64,000 nt of DNA from Gnetum montanum (GCA_015680685.1 MNCI01014774.1:536420-600419); one strand, 5' to 3'; positions 35,785 through 47,559 are shown, counted from the stretch's first letter. Notes: a model not told the origin generated them from the letters alone. Program-made: numbers and translations.

Positions 35785-36100
35785 CTAGTTTAAGGCCATT
35801 TCGGACCATGGGCACATATGTGTCAGTTTAAAATCATGATGGACTATAGTCTTGATGTTCTAGTTTAAATCCATTTCGGGCCCCATGCACTAGTTTAAGG
35901 CCATTTCGGGCCCCATGCACTAGTTTAAGGCCATTTCGGACCCCATGCACTAGTTTAAGGCCATTTCAGGCCCCATGTAAACAAGGGAAGTTTCAAGTGA
36001 TACTGGTGAGTTCCTTGGTAAACCGGTCATTTCTGACCGTGGCTAGTTTTATGTCGTTGCGAACATGTGGTAGTTTAACGTCATTTCGGACGATGAATGT
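35785..36100 (-). repeat. Repeat array between protease and the antisense gene
   Basis: Plus-strand units of about 33 bp such as CTAGTTTAAGGCCATTTCGG occur four times in a row at 35867-35970, then degrade to AGTTTTATGTCGTTGCGAAC and AGTTTAACGTCATTTCGGAC near 36045-36095. It is the same core as at 26165-26545 and 30160-30660, so the antisense gene is bracketed by related arrays. Confidence 0.85.
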
Positions 36101-36103
36101 AGT

Positions 36104-36850
36104 TTAATGGTTTAGCAATTTTTTGATTTTTCTTAATTTAATGTTAGGAGTGACGCCGATAGGTGTGATTCTGTACTCAGCGTCCCCTTCACTGATTACG
36201 TTGAACGGTAATTCAGCCCAAGGGACGTCTGATGGAACAGGCTCTATGTTGGCGTCTTCTAGTGTTTTCGTGTGTTCAGTAGTTTTGATGTTTGTTGTAG
36301 TTTCTAGGTTAGGCGGTGTGTGTACAGTTTCAAGTCCGAGTGTCTCTACATTGGGTAAATTTTCATTTACGTCTAATGGATCATTGTTTACTGGTTGCGT
36401 GCAACTTTGTTTTTCATTCATGTTATCCTATTTAGGTTCTTCGAACTTAACCTCCGAACCTTGGTCTGTGTCCGTATGTGACGAGATGGTAGATGTAGCA
36501 GCATCTCCGTGTATAATGATTTCACAACCTTCGTAAGGCAGGTGAATCTCTTGGTGTATGGGGGAAGAGACTTCTTTGAGTTGGGCCAGCCACGGTCTTC
36601 CTAATATTAAATTGAACCCTGGCATCTCATCGATGACAACGAAGTTAGCTGATGTGGGGAATTGATCCCCTGCTATAAAGTCCATAGTTATAGTACCTTT
36701 TACTACTACGTGTGATCCACTAAACAATTTTAAGCATGTGGTGGCGGTTGGTTTGATTAGTTCCGTAAGACCTAATTGTTCAATGATGGGATAGGGTACT
36801 ACGTTTGTGGTGGCCCCGTCATCTACATGCACTCTATGTATTTTGAATTG
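36104..36850 (-). pseudogene. pol: Element G aspartic protease and C-terminal tail
   Basis: The open run 36832-36428 starts MHVDDGATTNVVPY, where DDGA is the protease active-site motif of this lineage, and ends with the FNLILGRPWLAQL motif typical of gypsy proteases. One stop separates it from the tail at 36421-36104, which ends KLRKIKKLLNH. Element F has the same tail (KIRKIKKQLNN, ending 57053). In Ogre elements the intron donor lies close to this point. Catalytic residues appear intact. Confidence 0.85.
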
Positions 36851-36856
36851 ATTTAC

Positions 36857-38047
36857 TTATATCGTTATGAACATAGGTGCATGGGTGACGTCTCCGATTT
36901 TCTCGTCGATCTTAATGTTTTCAGGGTGAAAGTTTAACGATGTGGGTTTGAATCCTTGTCGTTTAGACATTACCACATGTATGGAAGGCTCATCTGCAGG
37001 TAAGTTTTCGCTTACTGGGATTGATGTTAACATGTGTACTAAGGCCTCGCGATGAGTTTGAGAAGTTAGCATCAAGTCATATAGGCTTAACGAAGTGTTT
37101 TTCTATTTAAGTGCCTACGTGACCTATGTTAGGAATGTTGCTAAATCTTTACTGTTAGGCGTATGTTTGTTAATGGTTACTTGGTCCATCGGGCCCAACA
37201 ATTTTATTTCATGTGCAGCTGGTTTGACGTTTTCTTCTGTGACTGTTGATTTAGATGCATCATGTATTCCAAATGATTCTCCCTTATAGCCCATACTCGG
37301 TTCATTAGTAGGTGATGCCATGGGTACTGCGCTTAATGGAGTAGGCTTGGGGGGTCCTAAGGCAAGCTGTTGGCGTTCTTTCTCCAATCGTTCCCATGTG
37401 AGCCTGTCTGTGAGACGTTCCCGCACGTGGGGCAAGGGAACACTTGGTTTCTAAACATCAGGTTACTTTCGAACCCATATGATGTATGGAGTAGGACTGG
37501 GTTGCGGTTGGGCGGTTGAAGGTGGTTGAGTGTCAGGCTGCCTAGGCACCCTAACGACATATGGGGTTGGTTTATTCTATGTTTGTGGAGTGGAAGGTTG
37601 GTGGTTATTAGGGTGTTCGGATATCCAGACAACATATGGAGTAGACCTAGTTGGGGGCTGTGCCTCCGTAGTTGCAACTGCAGGTGGCACTCGGACCACA
37701 TAGGGAGTGGGCCGAGTAGGAGGTTGTGTGTTTGCGGTAGTAGCAGCAAGAGGTACACGCACCACGTATGGTTTTGGTGGTATGGTAGAGGCTGCCACCA
37801 CGAGGGGTATCCGGATGACATAGGGTCTTTGCAGGGTGGGCGGGTTACATGGAGAGTATGATGATTGAGGTGTGGGCGTTTGTGCAGTAGGAGGAATACG
37901 AACTACAAAGGGTCTCATAGGTATTTGTTGTTCATTATCTAAGTAAACGGTGTTAATTCTAGGTGCTTGTTGTTCATTGTCTAAGTGGATGGTGTTAATT
38001 ACATATGGAGCCTCCTTAGTATTTAGAGGGTCCTTATATATGCCCAT
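36857..38047 (-). pseudogene. gag: Element G Pro-rich gag-protease linker
   Basis: Open pieces 38047-37577, 37435-37124 and 37075-36857 cover the region between gag and protease. The first has repeated PYVVR(V/I)P units (at least five) with Pro/Gln/Thr linkers. The last has MLTSQTHREALVHMLTSIPVSENLPADEPS, also found in element F (56190-56280). The stops between pieces are decay. Function unknown; it is probably part of the Gag-Pro polyprotein. Confidence 0.72.
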
Positions 38048-38050
38048 GGC

Positions 38051-40365
38051 CTAGTTTTGTGGTTTGACCGGGTTGGCCTCATCAAAAGTGATCTCACCTC
38101 CGTCAATCATCTGTTGAATATCTTGTTTTAGGGTGAAACAATAATCAGTGCCATGCCCATTGCGTTGATGATAATCACAAAAGCGGTCTATTCTAAAGCC
38201 TCTTGGAACTAGAGGCTCATCTAGCGTTGCCAAGCTTGGGTTCTCGACCAACTGACAGAATCGATCATGTCTTTGGATTGCTGCCGAGGACAATTGTTTA
38301 TGTTTCATTAGCCTGGCCTTCAAGAGTTGGTCAAATCATTGCAAGGGTTTCATGGGCAATGGTGTGTATTGAGAGGGATCTCTCCTCTCGAAGTTTCTCG
38401 CACGACCTGGTGTAGGATTTTGTGATGTGGACGATTCAGGTGCAGTAGCGGAAGGAGGTCTAGTATGGTTAGTAGGGGTAGTAGGCGGTTTGCCTTGTTG
38501 TCCCGTACTCGTTTGTCATGTTTCCGCTACTGCTACTATTGTTGCCTTAGCCTTTTCTTTGTCTTTCTTATTATGTTGGTTTTTAAAGGCTGAATAGGCA
38601 GGGTCATGGCTGTTTTGGGCTACCTCTTCTATGTCTTTATTTGTACAAATGCTTGACTAAGCGTGCGTGCATTCAGATAGTATAGCTTGGACTTCACAAA
38701 ATCATTAACGGCCCCCTTTAAAATAGTGAGGAGATAAGTCTTCAGGATCGATTCATGTAGCTCATTCAGGGCAGCACTCCACTATTGAATAAATTTTTGA
38801 ATAGGTTCAAGCGATGCTTGCTTAACCTGTATTAGGCTATCAAGTGTTTCTTCAGGCTTCAAGTTATACTTGAACCTAGTGAAAAACAGGTGTAGTAGAT
38901 CTTCCAAAGAAGATATGGAGTTTCGGGGCAAAGCCCGATATCAGTCAAGTGCTCTCTCTGTGAGGGACATGGGGAACACCCGCAAAATAGCATGTGGCCA
39001 CGCCTGAAGTAACATGCATTCTAATCTAAACGTTATAAGATGGGCGTTGGGATCTATCTCCCCATTGTATTTAGTCAACGTGGGTAAGAAAACACCCTTA
39101 GGTAACGTTAGAGGTGGAACTGAAGAGCTGATAGGATCATCTTGATAGAAATCCACTATCTTAAGCTCTTCGTTGGTGGCTGTTTTGAGGCGCTTGACCT
39201 GGTTAGTTAACTCTTGCATCAGTTTCTTGGCTTCAGCCTAGTCTTGGGCACTAGGGGAGATGGAAGATTGATTATGTTGTGTAGTATACAAGTTAGATTG
39301 TTGTATGGCGGGCGAGAAAGAGGAAAGTTGAGTGGTTGGAGGTTGGGTTTGTGGAACATTCATGATAGGTGTTGTTAAGGGTGGCGTACTGTAAGGAAAG
39401 GGTTGTTGTTGTTGTTGTTGCTGAACTTGAGGGATATTCACAAGTGGAATTGCAAGAGGTGGTACGTTGTAGTTAGGGGGTTGATACACTTGTGTACCAG
39501 TCCCGGCACACTGTCCAATCATGATTTGTGAGGGGATACCCTGGACTTGTTGAGTGGACATGATGAAGGGTGCTCTTTGGGTTTGGATCTATGGTATATA
39601 GTGCGCGGATGTAGAAGCAAGTATCACATATGGCATCCTGATCACTCGGGGTGGGAAGTTTGCCCCTACATTGGTTGGCGGGGGCTATTGTTGGGGCTGT
39701 ATTTGCAAGAGAGGAGATAATGTGGTAACGGGAGGGATAGTGGCGAGGGGTATATTGAGTTGGGTTTCAATCACTGGGGGAGTGGACATAAGCGTGGATG
39801 ACTCTTGTTGAGGCACATGTGCTTGGGTGATTTTAAATGACTGGAGGGAAAAAGTTTCCCCCATGAATGGGTGAAACAACAGGTTCACGTAAGTTTGTGG
39901 GCTGAGAGTATGGTATGAATCTTTGTGTTCAAACTATGCTACAAAGTCATCCTCCTCTTCTAATTGAGGATTTTCCATAGACTGGTCTAAAGATTGATTC
40001 CTAGCTAGGAGGAGCTGTGAGATAAGTTCAGAGTAGTGCTCTGGAAGAGGGATGATGTCATATGGGAAAGGGATGAACTCATGTCCTCCCCTATGAAACA
40101 GTTCATATTGTCTCTTGGCCTCCATTTTAGTTTGATCCACTGCTAGGCTGGCTTGGATTTTTATGCATATAAAATTATATTGTCCCTGCGTGATAACGTT
40201 AAATGATGGATTTTTCCCTTGTAGCCTGAGAGATCGACGAGGTCCCCCTCGGGGATTAACCTCACCATGGGCTCCGATGAGTTGCATAATGGGCATCGGC
40301 GTCGTTGTGGGGCCCATGATATCCGAAATGGACTTGGTTGAAATGTTGGTGTTGGCGGTATTCAT
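38051..40365 (-). pseudogene. gag: Element G gag
   Basis: The likely start is 40365 (MNTANTNISTKS); the open frame extends to 40437 but the upstream 24 residues look like leader. It continues through RRSLRLQGKNPSF, a Gln-rich segment with a QQQQQQQ run coded by a GTT repeat (39407-39423), and VKRLKTATNEELKIVDFYQDD. The gag core lies near 38600-38940 (FFTRFKYNL, WSAALNELHES, with stops). It ends with FCDYHQRNGHGTDYCFTLKQDIQQMIDGG at 38200-38110, the C-x3-H-x3-GH-x4-C type zinc site of this lineage. Element F has the same order. Confidence 0.85.
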
Positions 40366-40479
40366 GGTGAAAAGGTTGTAAATGTAACTCAGTGGAAGGA
40401 ATACAATGTTGGGGTGTACAGGTAAGGATTTGGCCAAGTATGAAATGGGTGCGCTTACCAGCGTACTCCTAAGTTGGCA

Positions 40480-40880
40480 GCGTGCGACCTGTTTGCACAG
40501 CGTGTGGACTGGGTCCCAGCGTACAAACTTCAGCGACCAACGTACAGAAACTGGTCACAGCATGTAAACTGAGGTCATAGCATACAGGTTGTAACTATCA
40601 GCATACAAGTAGAGTGATGAGCATGTAGGCTTTCAGGTAGCGTGCAAACAGATTCTACAACGTGCAAGCTTTCAGGTAGCATGTAGACAGATTTTACAGC
40701 ATGCAGGTTTTCAGGCAGCGTCCAGACAGAGTTTACAGTGTGCAGGTTTTTAGGTAGCGTGCATATAGAGTCTATAGCATGCAGGCTTTCAGGCAGCGTG
40801 TAGACAGAGTCTACAGCGTGCAGGTTTTCAAGCAGCATGCAGAAAGAGTCTACAGCTTGCAAGTTTTCTGGCAGCATGTA
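40480..40880 (-). repeat. Leader minisatellite of element G, 42-bp units
   Basis: About eight units with minus-strand core ACGCTRCCTGAAAACCTGCA. As 42 is a multiple of three, a minus frame stays open for 109 codons as a 14-residue (LPENLHAVDSVCT) repeat. It lies between primer site and gag and probably is untranslated. The array at 23404-23620 is the same sequence. Confidence 0.88.
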
Positions 40881-41031
40881 GACGCTGAAAATGCTGCAGA
40901 ACAAGGCTGAGATTTGAAAGGTTCGAAATTAGATTTGATGTTGATGCAAGGTAAATGTGAGAAAACAAGGTGGTAGATCAGAAGCACAGGGGATGGGCAT
41001 ATGAAATTAGATTAGATTTAAATAGTTTCAG

Positions 41032-41049
41032 GCCCTCCTTCTAGCGCCA
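41032..41049 (-). other. Element G primer binding site
   Basis: The minus strand reads TGGCGCTAGAAGGAGGGC next to the LTR end. The same word occurs in element F (52620-52637) and at 23738-23755. It starts TGG as expected for a tRNA 3' end; I cannot name the tRNA with confidence. Confidence 0.75.
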
Positions 41050-41056
41050 TTTTCTA

Positions 41057-42424
41057 TGCTGTCCGAAATTGTTGGTGGCTGGAATGAAATGTACACTGAG
41101 AGATTTATAGACAAACATAGAAGACCCTACCTTTGCTTGAGGGCGAGCTGGAACTGACGAAGGTAGAGTACCTTGGGTGGTCTGCACGCAGATCATACAA
41201 GGATTTTCTTGAACATATGTCGACGTGGGATATGTTGGGTTATAAGTAAACGGTATGAAAAATGTAAATCGACGTCCATGAACGTAAACAAGAGATAAAA
41301 AAAATTTGAACGAAAACTATAACAAATCTTGGCGGAAAATGTAGCAATATTATTGCATAATAAAAATTACAATGCACCGGTCTAGATGCAGTTGTGAATC
41401 TGACACAAGGCGGACGAAGAGCCCCGGTGAATGCAAGGGTGTGATAGCGTGCTGGTTCATACTGTAGGCACAGCATGGAGGCTATATGCTCAGCGTGCAA
41501 GGTCCAAGTCCAGCGTATAGGATGGGTGTCACGAATTTTCTCAGTGTCGATTACCGTGATTTTTATCAAGATTTGCTCCCATTTTTCCCCCCGACCTAGT
41601 TAGAAATTCAGGTTTTTGTACAAGTTTGGGGCATTAAATTTGAATCTAAAATGGGATGATTGGCTATGGGATGCTGGAATTTTGGATCGGGTGACAGATG
41701 GCTGCGTTGCCCGGAAGTAAAGAATATTACAACTATGCATCGTGCTGCATGCCAACATGTGTCATTGCATGCCAGCATGTACACGTTGGGCGTGTGAACT
41801 CAACATACATACTTGACTAAAAAAAAAAAGAATTCATTTTTACAAACTACTTTTACAACAGGAAGTATCCAATTCGCCCCTCAGATTTGGGCTCGAATGT
41901 CATGAGCGTGCTGCTTGCAGATATTCTTGGACTTGATCTGACATGGTTCTGCTAATGTCTTCTACTGATGTACGTTGTGCTGCACATTGGATGGTGCACA
42001 TTGGGCGTACACGTTGGGTGTGCAGGATGTGCTTAGTGTGTGAACCCCAAAGTGCATGATTTTGAGGTCAAAACCCAATTTTCTTGAGCCCATGATGACG
42101 CCTAACAATTGCCCTATCTCTGAGAGTTGATGCCTTGTGAAAATCTTGCCTTGGAGTGCTTGTTTTGGGCAGTCTTTGAAGTCACACGCTGGGCGTATAC
42201 ACTGCATTGTAAAAACCAATTATTTTGAGCTCAAAATTTGGCAAGGTTTGACACTAGATGTTGCCATAGTCTGCTATGGGTCCTAGGGGAACCATTTCTT
42301 GCTCGGTTTGACTCCATTTCAAGCTATCTGTGAGTTCCTTAAGCTTCAGTCATGCTGGGGAGCATCATGACTTAGCTTGATTCTTGTCAGAGAAGTGCTA
42401 AGCTCAAAATTTTGTGGTGTTTCA
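41057..42424 (-). repeat. Element G 5' LTR
   Basis: On the minus strand it begins TGAAACACC at 42424 and ends near 41057, about 1368 bp. It matches 23763-25111 closely. Element C sequence resumes at 42425. Confidence 0.88.
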
Positions 42425-45123
42425 ACAATCATTTAGTATTCATCAAGAAACTCCAGCTACTATACAATCAGGACAGGCAGATGGTGGAGCTACTGTAGTG
42501 CCTGAATAGGGACAACACCTCACGTTGTCCCCGAAGTGTGTTCAGGCCATCTATGAAAGGTCCATATCAGCTACAGTGATCATGGAATTGAACTTCAGAC
42601 CCTTCACAAAATTCGCTCATAAGGCCATCAGGGACCAACTCAAAAGGTTCCCATTATGGCCTATCCTCTTTGAAAGCAGTGCCTGGTACTTGGAAGAAAC
42701 GTACTAGTTTTGGCACAATAAGGAAGAAGGCATCATAGTTGACATTTTTGGTGTGTCTGTTGATTTTTCCACCAAGGCCATTTCAAAAGTGTTGAACCTT
42801 CCAAACACAGGGCTGAAGGTTGCTCATCTGTCCACTCCCTCTAATGTTGATGCACAAAATGTTTGGTTGGATAGGGCATATAGTAAGGAAGATAAGATAT
42901 ATGGAGAGTTGAGGTTGGAAGAGAGAATCTACTTTAAGATTGGTACTTATCACATCTTCCCCACAAAAGGATTAAATAGGATTTCAACATATGTGATAAG
43001 AGGAAGTGTGATATTGATGGGAAAGGTTAATGCTAGCCTACCTCATCTATATCTCATGGAGATCCTAAGGTGGTTCGAAGAATGCAAGACAGGGAAGTTT
43101 ATGTTGCCCTTCCCTTGTCTCATCAGGAAGCTATGCAATTGTGTTGGTATTCTGAGGTACACTAATGACATCCCCAGAAGAGCCCAAAATGCTTCATTTG
43201 TTGAACTACTAAAGCCACCAGCTCCAAGGAAAAGTGCTGGTGAGACATTGGAGCTAAAGCCAGAACAAGAGCAAGAACAAATGGTGGGGCCCACTACAAG
43301 CCAAACTACAGGGCCTAGCCAACTTCCAAGTGTAGGGCCCAATTGACAACAAGAAGTAGGGCCTAGCATGAGCTAGTAAGATCAACCACCACCACCATCG
43401 CAGGATTACCGACCATCGATGAGCCACCTCAAGGCCATCGCTAAGACAGTCAGTTGGGGGAGTTGTGATGATGGTAATCTCTTCCACATCATCAACAATA
43501 CTATACGGCCCACTATCTCTATAGATCACGCATGGGGTGAGGTGACCATTTAGATAGGAGGAGGGGAGACTCGATGATCACAATAGATTTCAAGGAACAT
43601 TGCATCCTTTCAGGTGCAACTTGAGATTGGTGAAGGGACCACAGTGGTGGTCATGCAACACCAGGATGCAACAGGAGCCACAGAACTAGTTGCAAACCAC
43701 ATCAAAGATTCTTTCAATGTTCCTTTTGTGCCACCAGTAGACTTCATAGGAGCACATGATGCTCAAACATTGGCCAGTCCCTCAATAACTCCTGCAAAGC
43801 ATGAGGATGTGCTTGATCGATTGCTGCAAATAGGATAAGTAATGATGTCTTTTTTCGACATCCCACAAGATGTCACGTCAACACAATTAGACCTCATCTC
43901 TACCAAGGGAAAGTTATTCATGACAAAGATTAGGGCCGAGCACATAGAAGCAGAGTTAGCAAAACTTCAAGAAAGGCTCATAACCCTACAAGCTGCACAC
44001 TAGGATCCCTTTCAATTTGTTCCCTTAGACCAGTTGGACACTTTCAGGATCGAGGAAACTCAATAAATTATTGGTAGATAATAAAAGAGTGGTGAAGGAG
44101 AAAGAGAAGGCTGACTGGGATGCCTCCAAGGCACAAGTGTAAACCTATGTGCACACCAAGGCACTCAAAGCCTTACAAGAGGAGAATAAATAGCTTTCTG
44201 CTAACAATCTTTGGTTGACCATTATGGAGAAATAGAAGAATGTTCTCAAAGAATACTTCAAATAGCTACGAGAACAATTAATCAAGGTCAATCAAGATGT
44301 GAACTATTTGGCCAGAGAAAATAGAACCCTCTCTATGGAGGAGGTATGCACAATCCATCAAAATATGGCCATAAAAATAAATGCATGGAAAAATGAGGCC
44401 AAGTGGCATGAGAAATTAAAGGAGCACTTCTAAGATCAAGTGGGGATGTATAAGCAAATAATCAAGAAGGAGATCCATATGAACAAGGCCCACATCAATT
44501 CTTTCAATGCTCAACACACTTATTAGCAGGCCATATTGAACACATATGCATTTTCCCACTAGGCGGAACTTAAAAGCTAGGACCTGCATATTCAAGATCT
44601 TACAGAGTACATGGAAATGGCAAACCTGCAATATGCTAATCTGGCCATGTTGACGACAAGGCACCTAAGGATAGAGCTCGAGGGACAAGTGGCTACCACC
44701 TATGCCAAATATAAAGTAGAATTTTTAGAACACAAGAAAACATTGCAAAAGGTAGAAGTTGCAAATTCTAAACTAAAGGTGGTTAAGGCAAGCTACCAAG
44801 AACAAAAGGATGTCGCAGCGAACTTAGCTTGACAGCTTACATATTTTCAAGAGTACAGAGACAAAGCCAGAGCCTACAAGGAGGAACAAGAATTTTTTAC
44901 GACTTGATATGTCAAAGCAAACAAAATGTTTCTGCAACTATCATGCCCATGGGAGGTGCTAACTCCATCAAACATCGGGACATTAGCATCAATAGCATAG
45001 GATCCCCGAATGGAAGAGGAAAAGCTCCAGGCACTACTTCAACATCATCAAATTCCAAAACCTAGAGTACAACACAAAGGGAAGCAACCCATGGAGGAGC
45101 CACCACCACCTGGAACCACATGA
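42425..45123 (+). pseudogene. Element C extra ORF: plant transposon-associated domain plus coiled coil
   Basis: One frame runs from at least 42525 to about 44060 with few stops (42705, 43344, some near 43840). It contains FGVSVDFSTKAISKVLNLPNTG, LRLEERIYFKIGTYHIFP, and YVIRGSVILMGKVNASLPHLYLM, which resembles the 'putative plant transposon protein' domain seen in some plant retroelements. A Gln/Pro/Gly linker follows, then a coiled coil (ELAKLQERLITLQ; later KKTLQKVEVANSKLKVV at 44735 after a frameshift). The end CPWEVLTPSNIG...DPRMEEEKLQ is shared with element E. Stop at 45121. It occupies the place of pol. Function unknown. Confidence 0.72.
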
Positions 45124-45318
45124 GTTCCACAAAATTTTGTAATTTTGTGATTTTGTATTTTTTGTGTTGTGTCCCAATTTTTTTCTATTGAGTTCTCCAC
45201 TACGGCATGAATGAATTCCTTGTCAGTTAATAATCCCATACCTATCCACTCTATAATCAATGAGGCTTGTTATCATTTTGACTCAAGGATGAGTTTTCAT
45301 TCAGTCGTGGGGGTATGA
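45124..45318 (+). other. Element C 3' spacer and polypurine tract
   Basis: Short non-coding spacer ending GTGGGGGTA just before the LTR, the same polypurine form as in element A. Confidence 0.65.
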
Positions 45319-46158
45319 TGAATCGTGATTCATCAAGCTGTGATGTCAGACCCCAATATCATGTATGCGATATCGTAGCCCAAATAACAATATCAGATAC
45401 ATAATATTGTGACTCCTATGTGAGCCTATAAATACACAAGTAGGTGCATGAGATAAGTTAGTTTTAAAATAGTTAGTTTTTCAGTCAGTAGATAGAAGTT
45501 AGTTCATTTTTTAGTTCCTCTCAACCCTTTCTCCCAATGGATGCCTGCAGTGTGATGATTGTAATTGTATGGCATCCTTTATTCAAGTGTGGCATACTTG
45601 GACATGCACGTGACCGAAAATAAAGATCGAGATTACTTCATCATTGCAGCATTCACTTAGTTTTATTATTTAATTATTATTTGTTATTAAACATGGAATG
45701 AGTATGACTTAATCATGAGCATCTACATGTGACTCTTGGTATCCCAGTAGCGTACTCGGGCCATGCACTTGGTAATCTCAGTGGTAGTCATGCACGAGGC
45801 CTAAGATGTGTATAGATGATTAAGGAATGAATGCTCATCGCAATTAGGCTAGTTTAGATCCTCTCTCCCTATCTCCTCTTAGTATAGCTATCTCTCTCCT
45901 TTTTTCCTCCTAACTTAGCTAAGATTATTTTCCATCGCCTCCAAGAGTAGCGTTAGTTTAGGAACACCTCATACACCTCACTCTAGAGTAAAACATATGT
46001 GACAAAGCAAATACTAGTCCAAGTGGGAATATAGCAAACTGCGATCAATGAGTAACTCTCTAGATACCAAAACTACCCCATCTGCGGAGTTTGACCAAAT
46101 CGTGCGTGAAACGCTCATATTCGTATGGTTCAGTGTAGGGGTACCTCACCACTCATCA
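45319..46158 (+). repeat. Element C 3' LTR
   Basis: It starts with the near-palindrome TGATGAATCGTGATTCATCA, has TATAAATA at 45427-45434, and ends CTCATCA followed by CCTAC, the right-hand target duplication. Confidence 0.93.
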
Positions 46159-47475
46159 CCTACCCTAGCTTAAGGAGGGAACACATATTTATTTGTTCTT
46201 ATTGATGATTATAGTAGGTATGTTTGAACATATTCTTTGCATTCCAAAGATGGAAATTTTGGCATATTTCAAAATTCAAATGCTTAATAGAAAATAGATT
46301 GAATATCAAGATTAAGGCAATAACATTAGATGAAGGATGTGAATTTTTCAATCAATAATTTAAGGAATTTTGCATTAATTAAGGAATAAAAAAGAAAACT
46401 TGTGTATATTTACCATAAATTAATGATATTGCTGAAATAAAAAATGGAGTAATTCAAGAGATGTTAAGGTGCCTCCTCAAGTATGATTCACTTTGATATT
46501 AGTTTTGGAATGAAACTTTGCACATTTTAGCCTATATCCTAAATAGACTCATTATGACATCAAGTAAAGAGAAGACATCTTATCAACTTCTTTATGCTAA
46601 TGTTCCAAACTTGTCTCATATGAAGGTTTTTAAATGTATTTGTTATGCTAAAGTAGCAAATGAATTGCTAAACAAGCTAGATGATAGAGGAAGAAAGTGC
46701 ATTTTTCCTAGGCTATGATTCCAAAACAAGTGGACATGAATGCTATGATCCACAAGAATATAAGTTGTATATTTTCAAAAATGTCATTTTTCATAAAGAA
46801 AATTTTGGTCTTTATAAATTTAAAGAAGAAGAAGAAATTTAGAAATTTCTACAAAGCCATGGGTGGAAAGAGACCATCCCAAAAACTATATTTTAGTTCA
46901 AAACTTTGGAAGAATATTCACAAGGTCACAAAAAAAATCACAAGCCATCACTCATGGGGCATATTCAACCCTTCTTCATGAGCCTACCAATGTTCAAGAG
47001 GCTCTCAAATTTCATGTTTGAAAGAAAGTAATAAAGAAAGAATATGATGCAATTATAAAAAACCAGACTTTGACTTTGGTTGAGAGACCAAAAGGAAACA
47101 TGATAATTAATGCAAAGTGTACAATCAAAATAAAGTGCAATTAAAAAATGAAATCACAACCTATAAGGCAAGATTGGATGCTAAAAGCTTCAAACAAAAG
47201 AAGCATGTGGACTATGATGAAATCTTTTCCCTTGTTGCAAAATTTGAAACCATCAAATTTATTCTTTCTATTGTTGTCCATTATGATATCCAACTTCATC
47301 CAATGAATGTCAACATAGCATTCCTTAATGGTTTTCTAGAAGAGAAAGCCTACATAGAGCAAGTAGAAGGCTTTATTGAGAAAGGATAAGAGGATAAAAT
47401 ATGCAAACTTTCCAAAGCTATATATGGATTCAGATAGGCCCCTAGAGCTTGGTTTCATAGAATTAATATCTCTTG
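46159..47475 (+). pseudogene. pol: Element D integrase (C-terminal part) and reverse transcriptase start
   Basis: It resumes the copia integrase cut at 21709 with LIDDYSRYVWTYSLHSK near 46180-46245. The second acidic motif survives as LDEGCEFFNQ (SDNGxEF in the family), and the glutamate as AEIKNGV near 46435. The C-terminal part 46518-46718 has HMKVFKCICYAKV and NKLDDRGRKCIF. RT begins at 47117: VDYDEIFSLVAKFETIKFI, then NVNIAFLNGFLEEKAYIEQVEGF, which is copia RT motif 'DVKTAFLNG' with the catalytic aspartate changed to asparagine. It ends with AIYGFR-APRAWFHRI at about 47465. Confidence 0.85.
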
Positions 47476-47559
47476 ATGGCTAGATATAAATCATGCTTAT
47501 TTAAATACCCTATTTATTACAAGCATGTGAGAAAGAATTTTATATTGATATGATTAACT

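Larger units (their letters stand above)
23404..42424 (-). mobile_element. Element G: Tat/Ogre-type Ty3/gypsy retrotransposon with antisense gene, minus strand
   Basis: On the minus strand the order is LTR (42424-41057), primer site, leader minisatellite, gag, Pro-rich linker, protease, a 6-kb spacer with an antisense gene, RT, gypsy RNase H, a second RNase H, integrase, repeat array, polypurine tract and LTR (25111-23763). A further primer site and leader fragment follow at 23762-23404. Two RNase H domains and a spacer between protease and RT are hallmarks of the Tat/Ogre lineage. No target duplication is visible because the left end is truncated. Domains carry scattered stops and frameshifts, but this is the best preserved large element here. 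Confidence 0.9.
21710..46158 (+). mobile_element. Element C: non-autonomous Athila-family LTR element with extra ORF, split by element G
   Basis: LTRs at 21710-22516 and 45319-46158 pair well and share the TGATGA...CTCATCA termini of A and B. A perfect 5-bp target duplication CCTAC flanks the element (21705-21709, 46159-46163). After the primer site there is a gag but no protease, RT, RNase H or integrase of its own. Instead a long sense ORF with a plant transposon-associated domain and coiled coil fills 42425-45123. It would depend on enzymes made elsewhere. Element G sits between its two parts. Confidence 0.88.
19556..47475 (+). mobile_element. Element D: Ty1/copia retrotransposon, fragmentary, split by element C
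   Basis: A tRNA-iMet primer site at 19679, a gag with a zinc knuckle, a protease-like DSG-derived motif, the gag-pre-integrase cysteines, integrase and RT read in copia order (PR-INT-RT). The part up to 21709 and the part from 46159 join across element C, which left an exact CCTAC duplication. Element A ends at 19555, so A probably sits in or beside the 5' LTR of D. The RT stops at about 47475 where sequence of another element begins, so RNase H and the 3' LTR are missing. Confidence 0.85.

Noticed and set aside
40575-40904. 109-codon minus-strand frame with 14-residue repeats
   Set aside because: A 42-bp leader minisatellite automatically stays open; it lies between primer site and gag, and there is no start context or conservation in element F.
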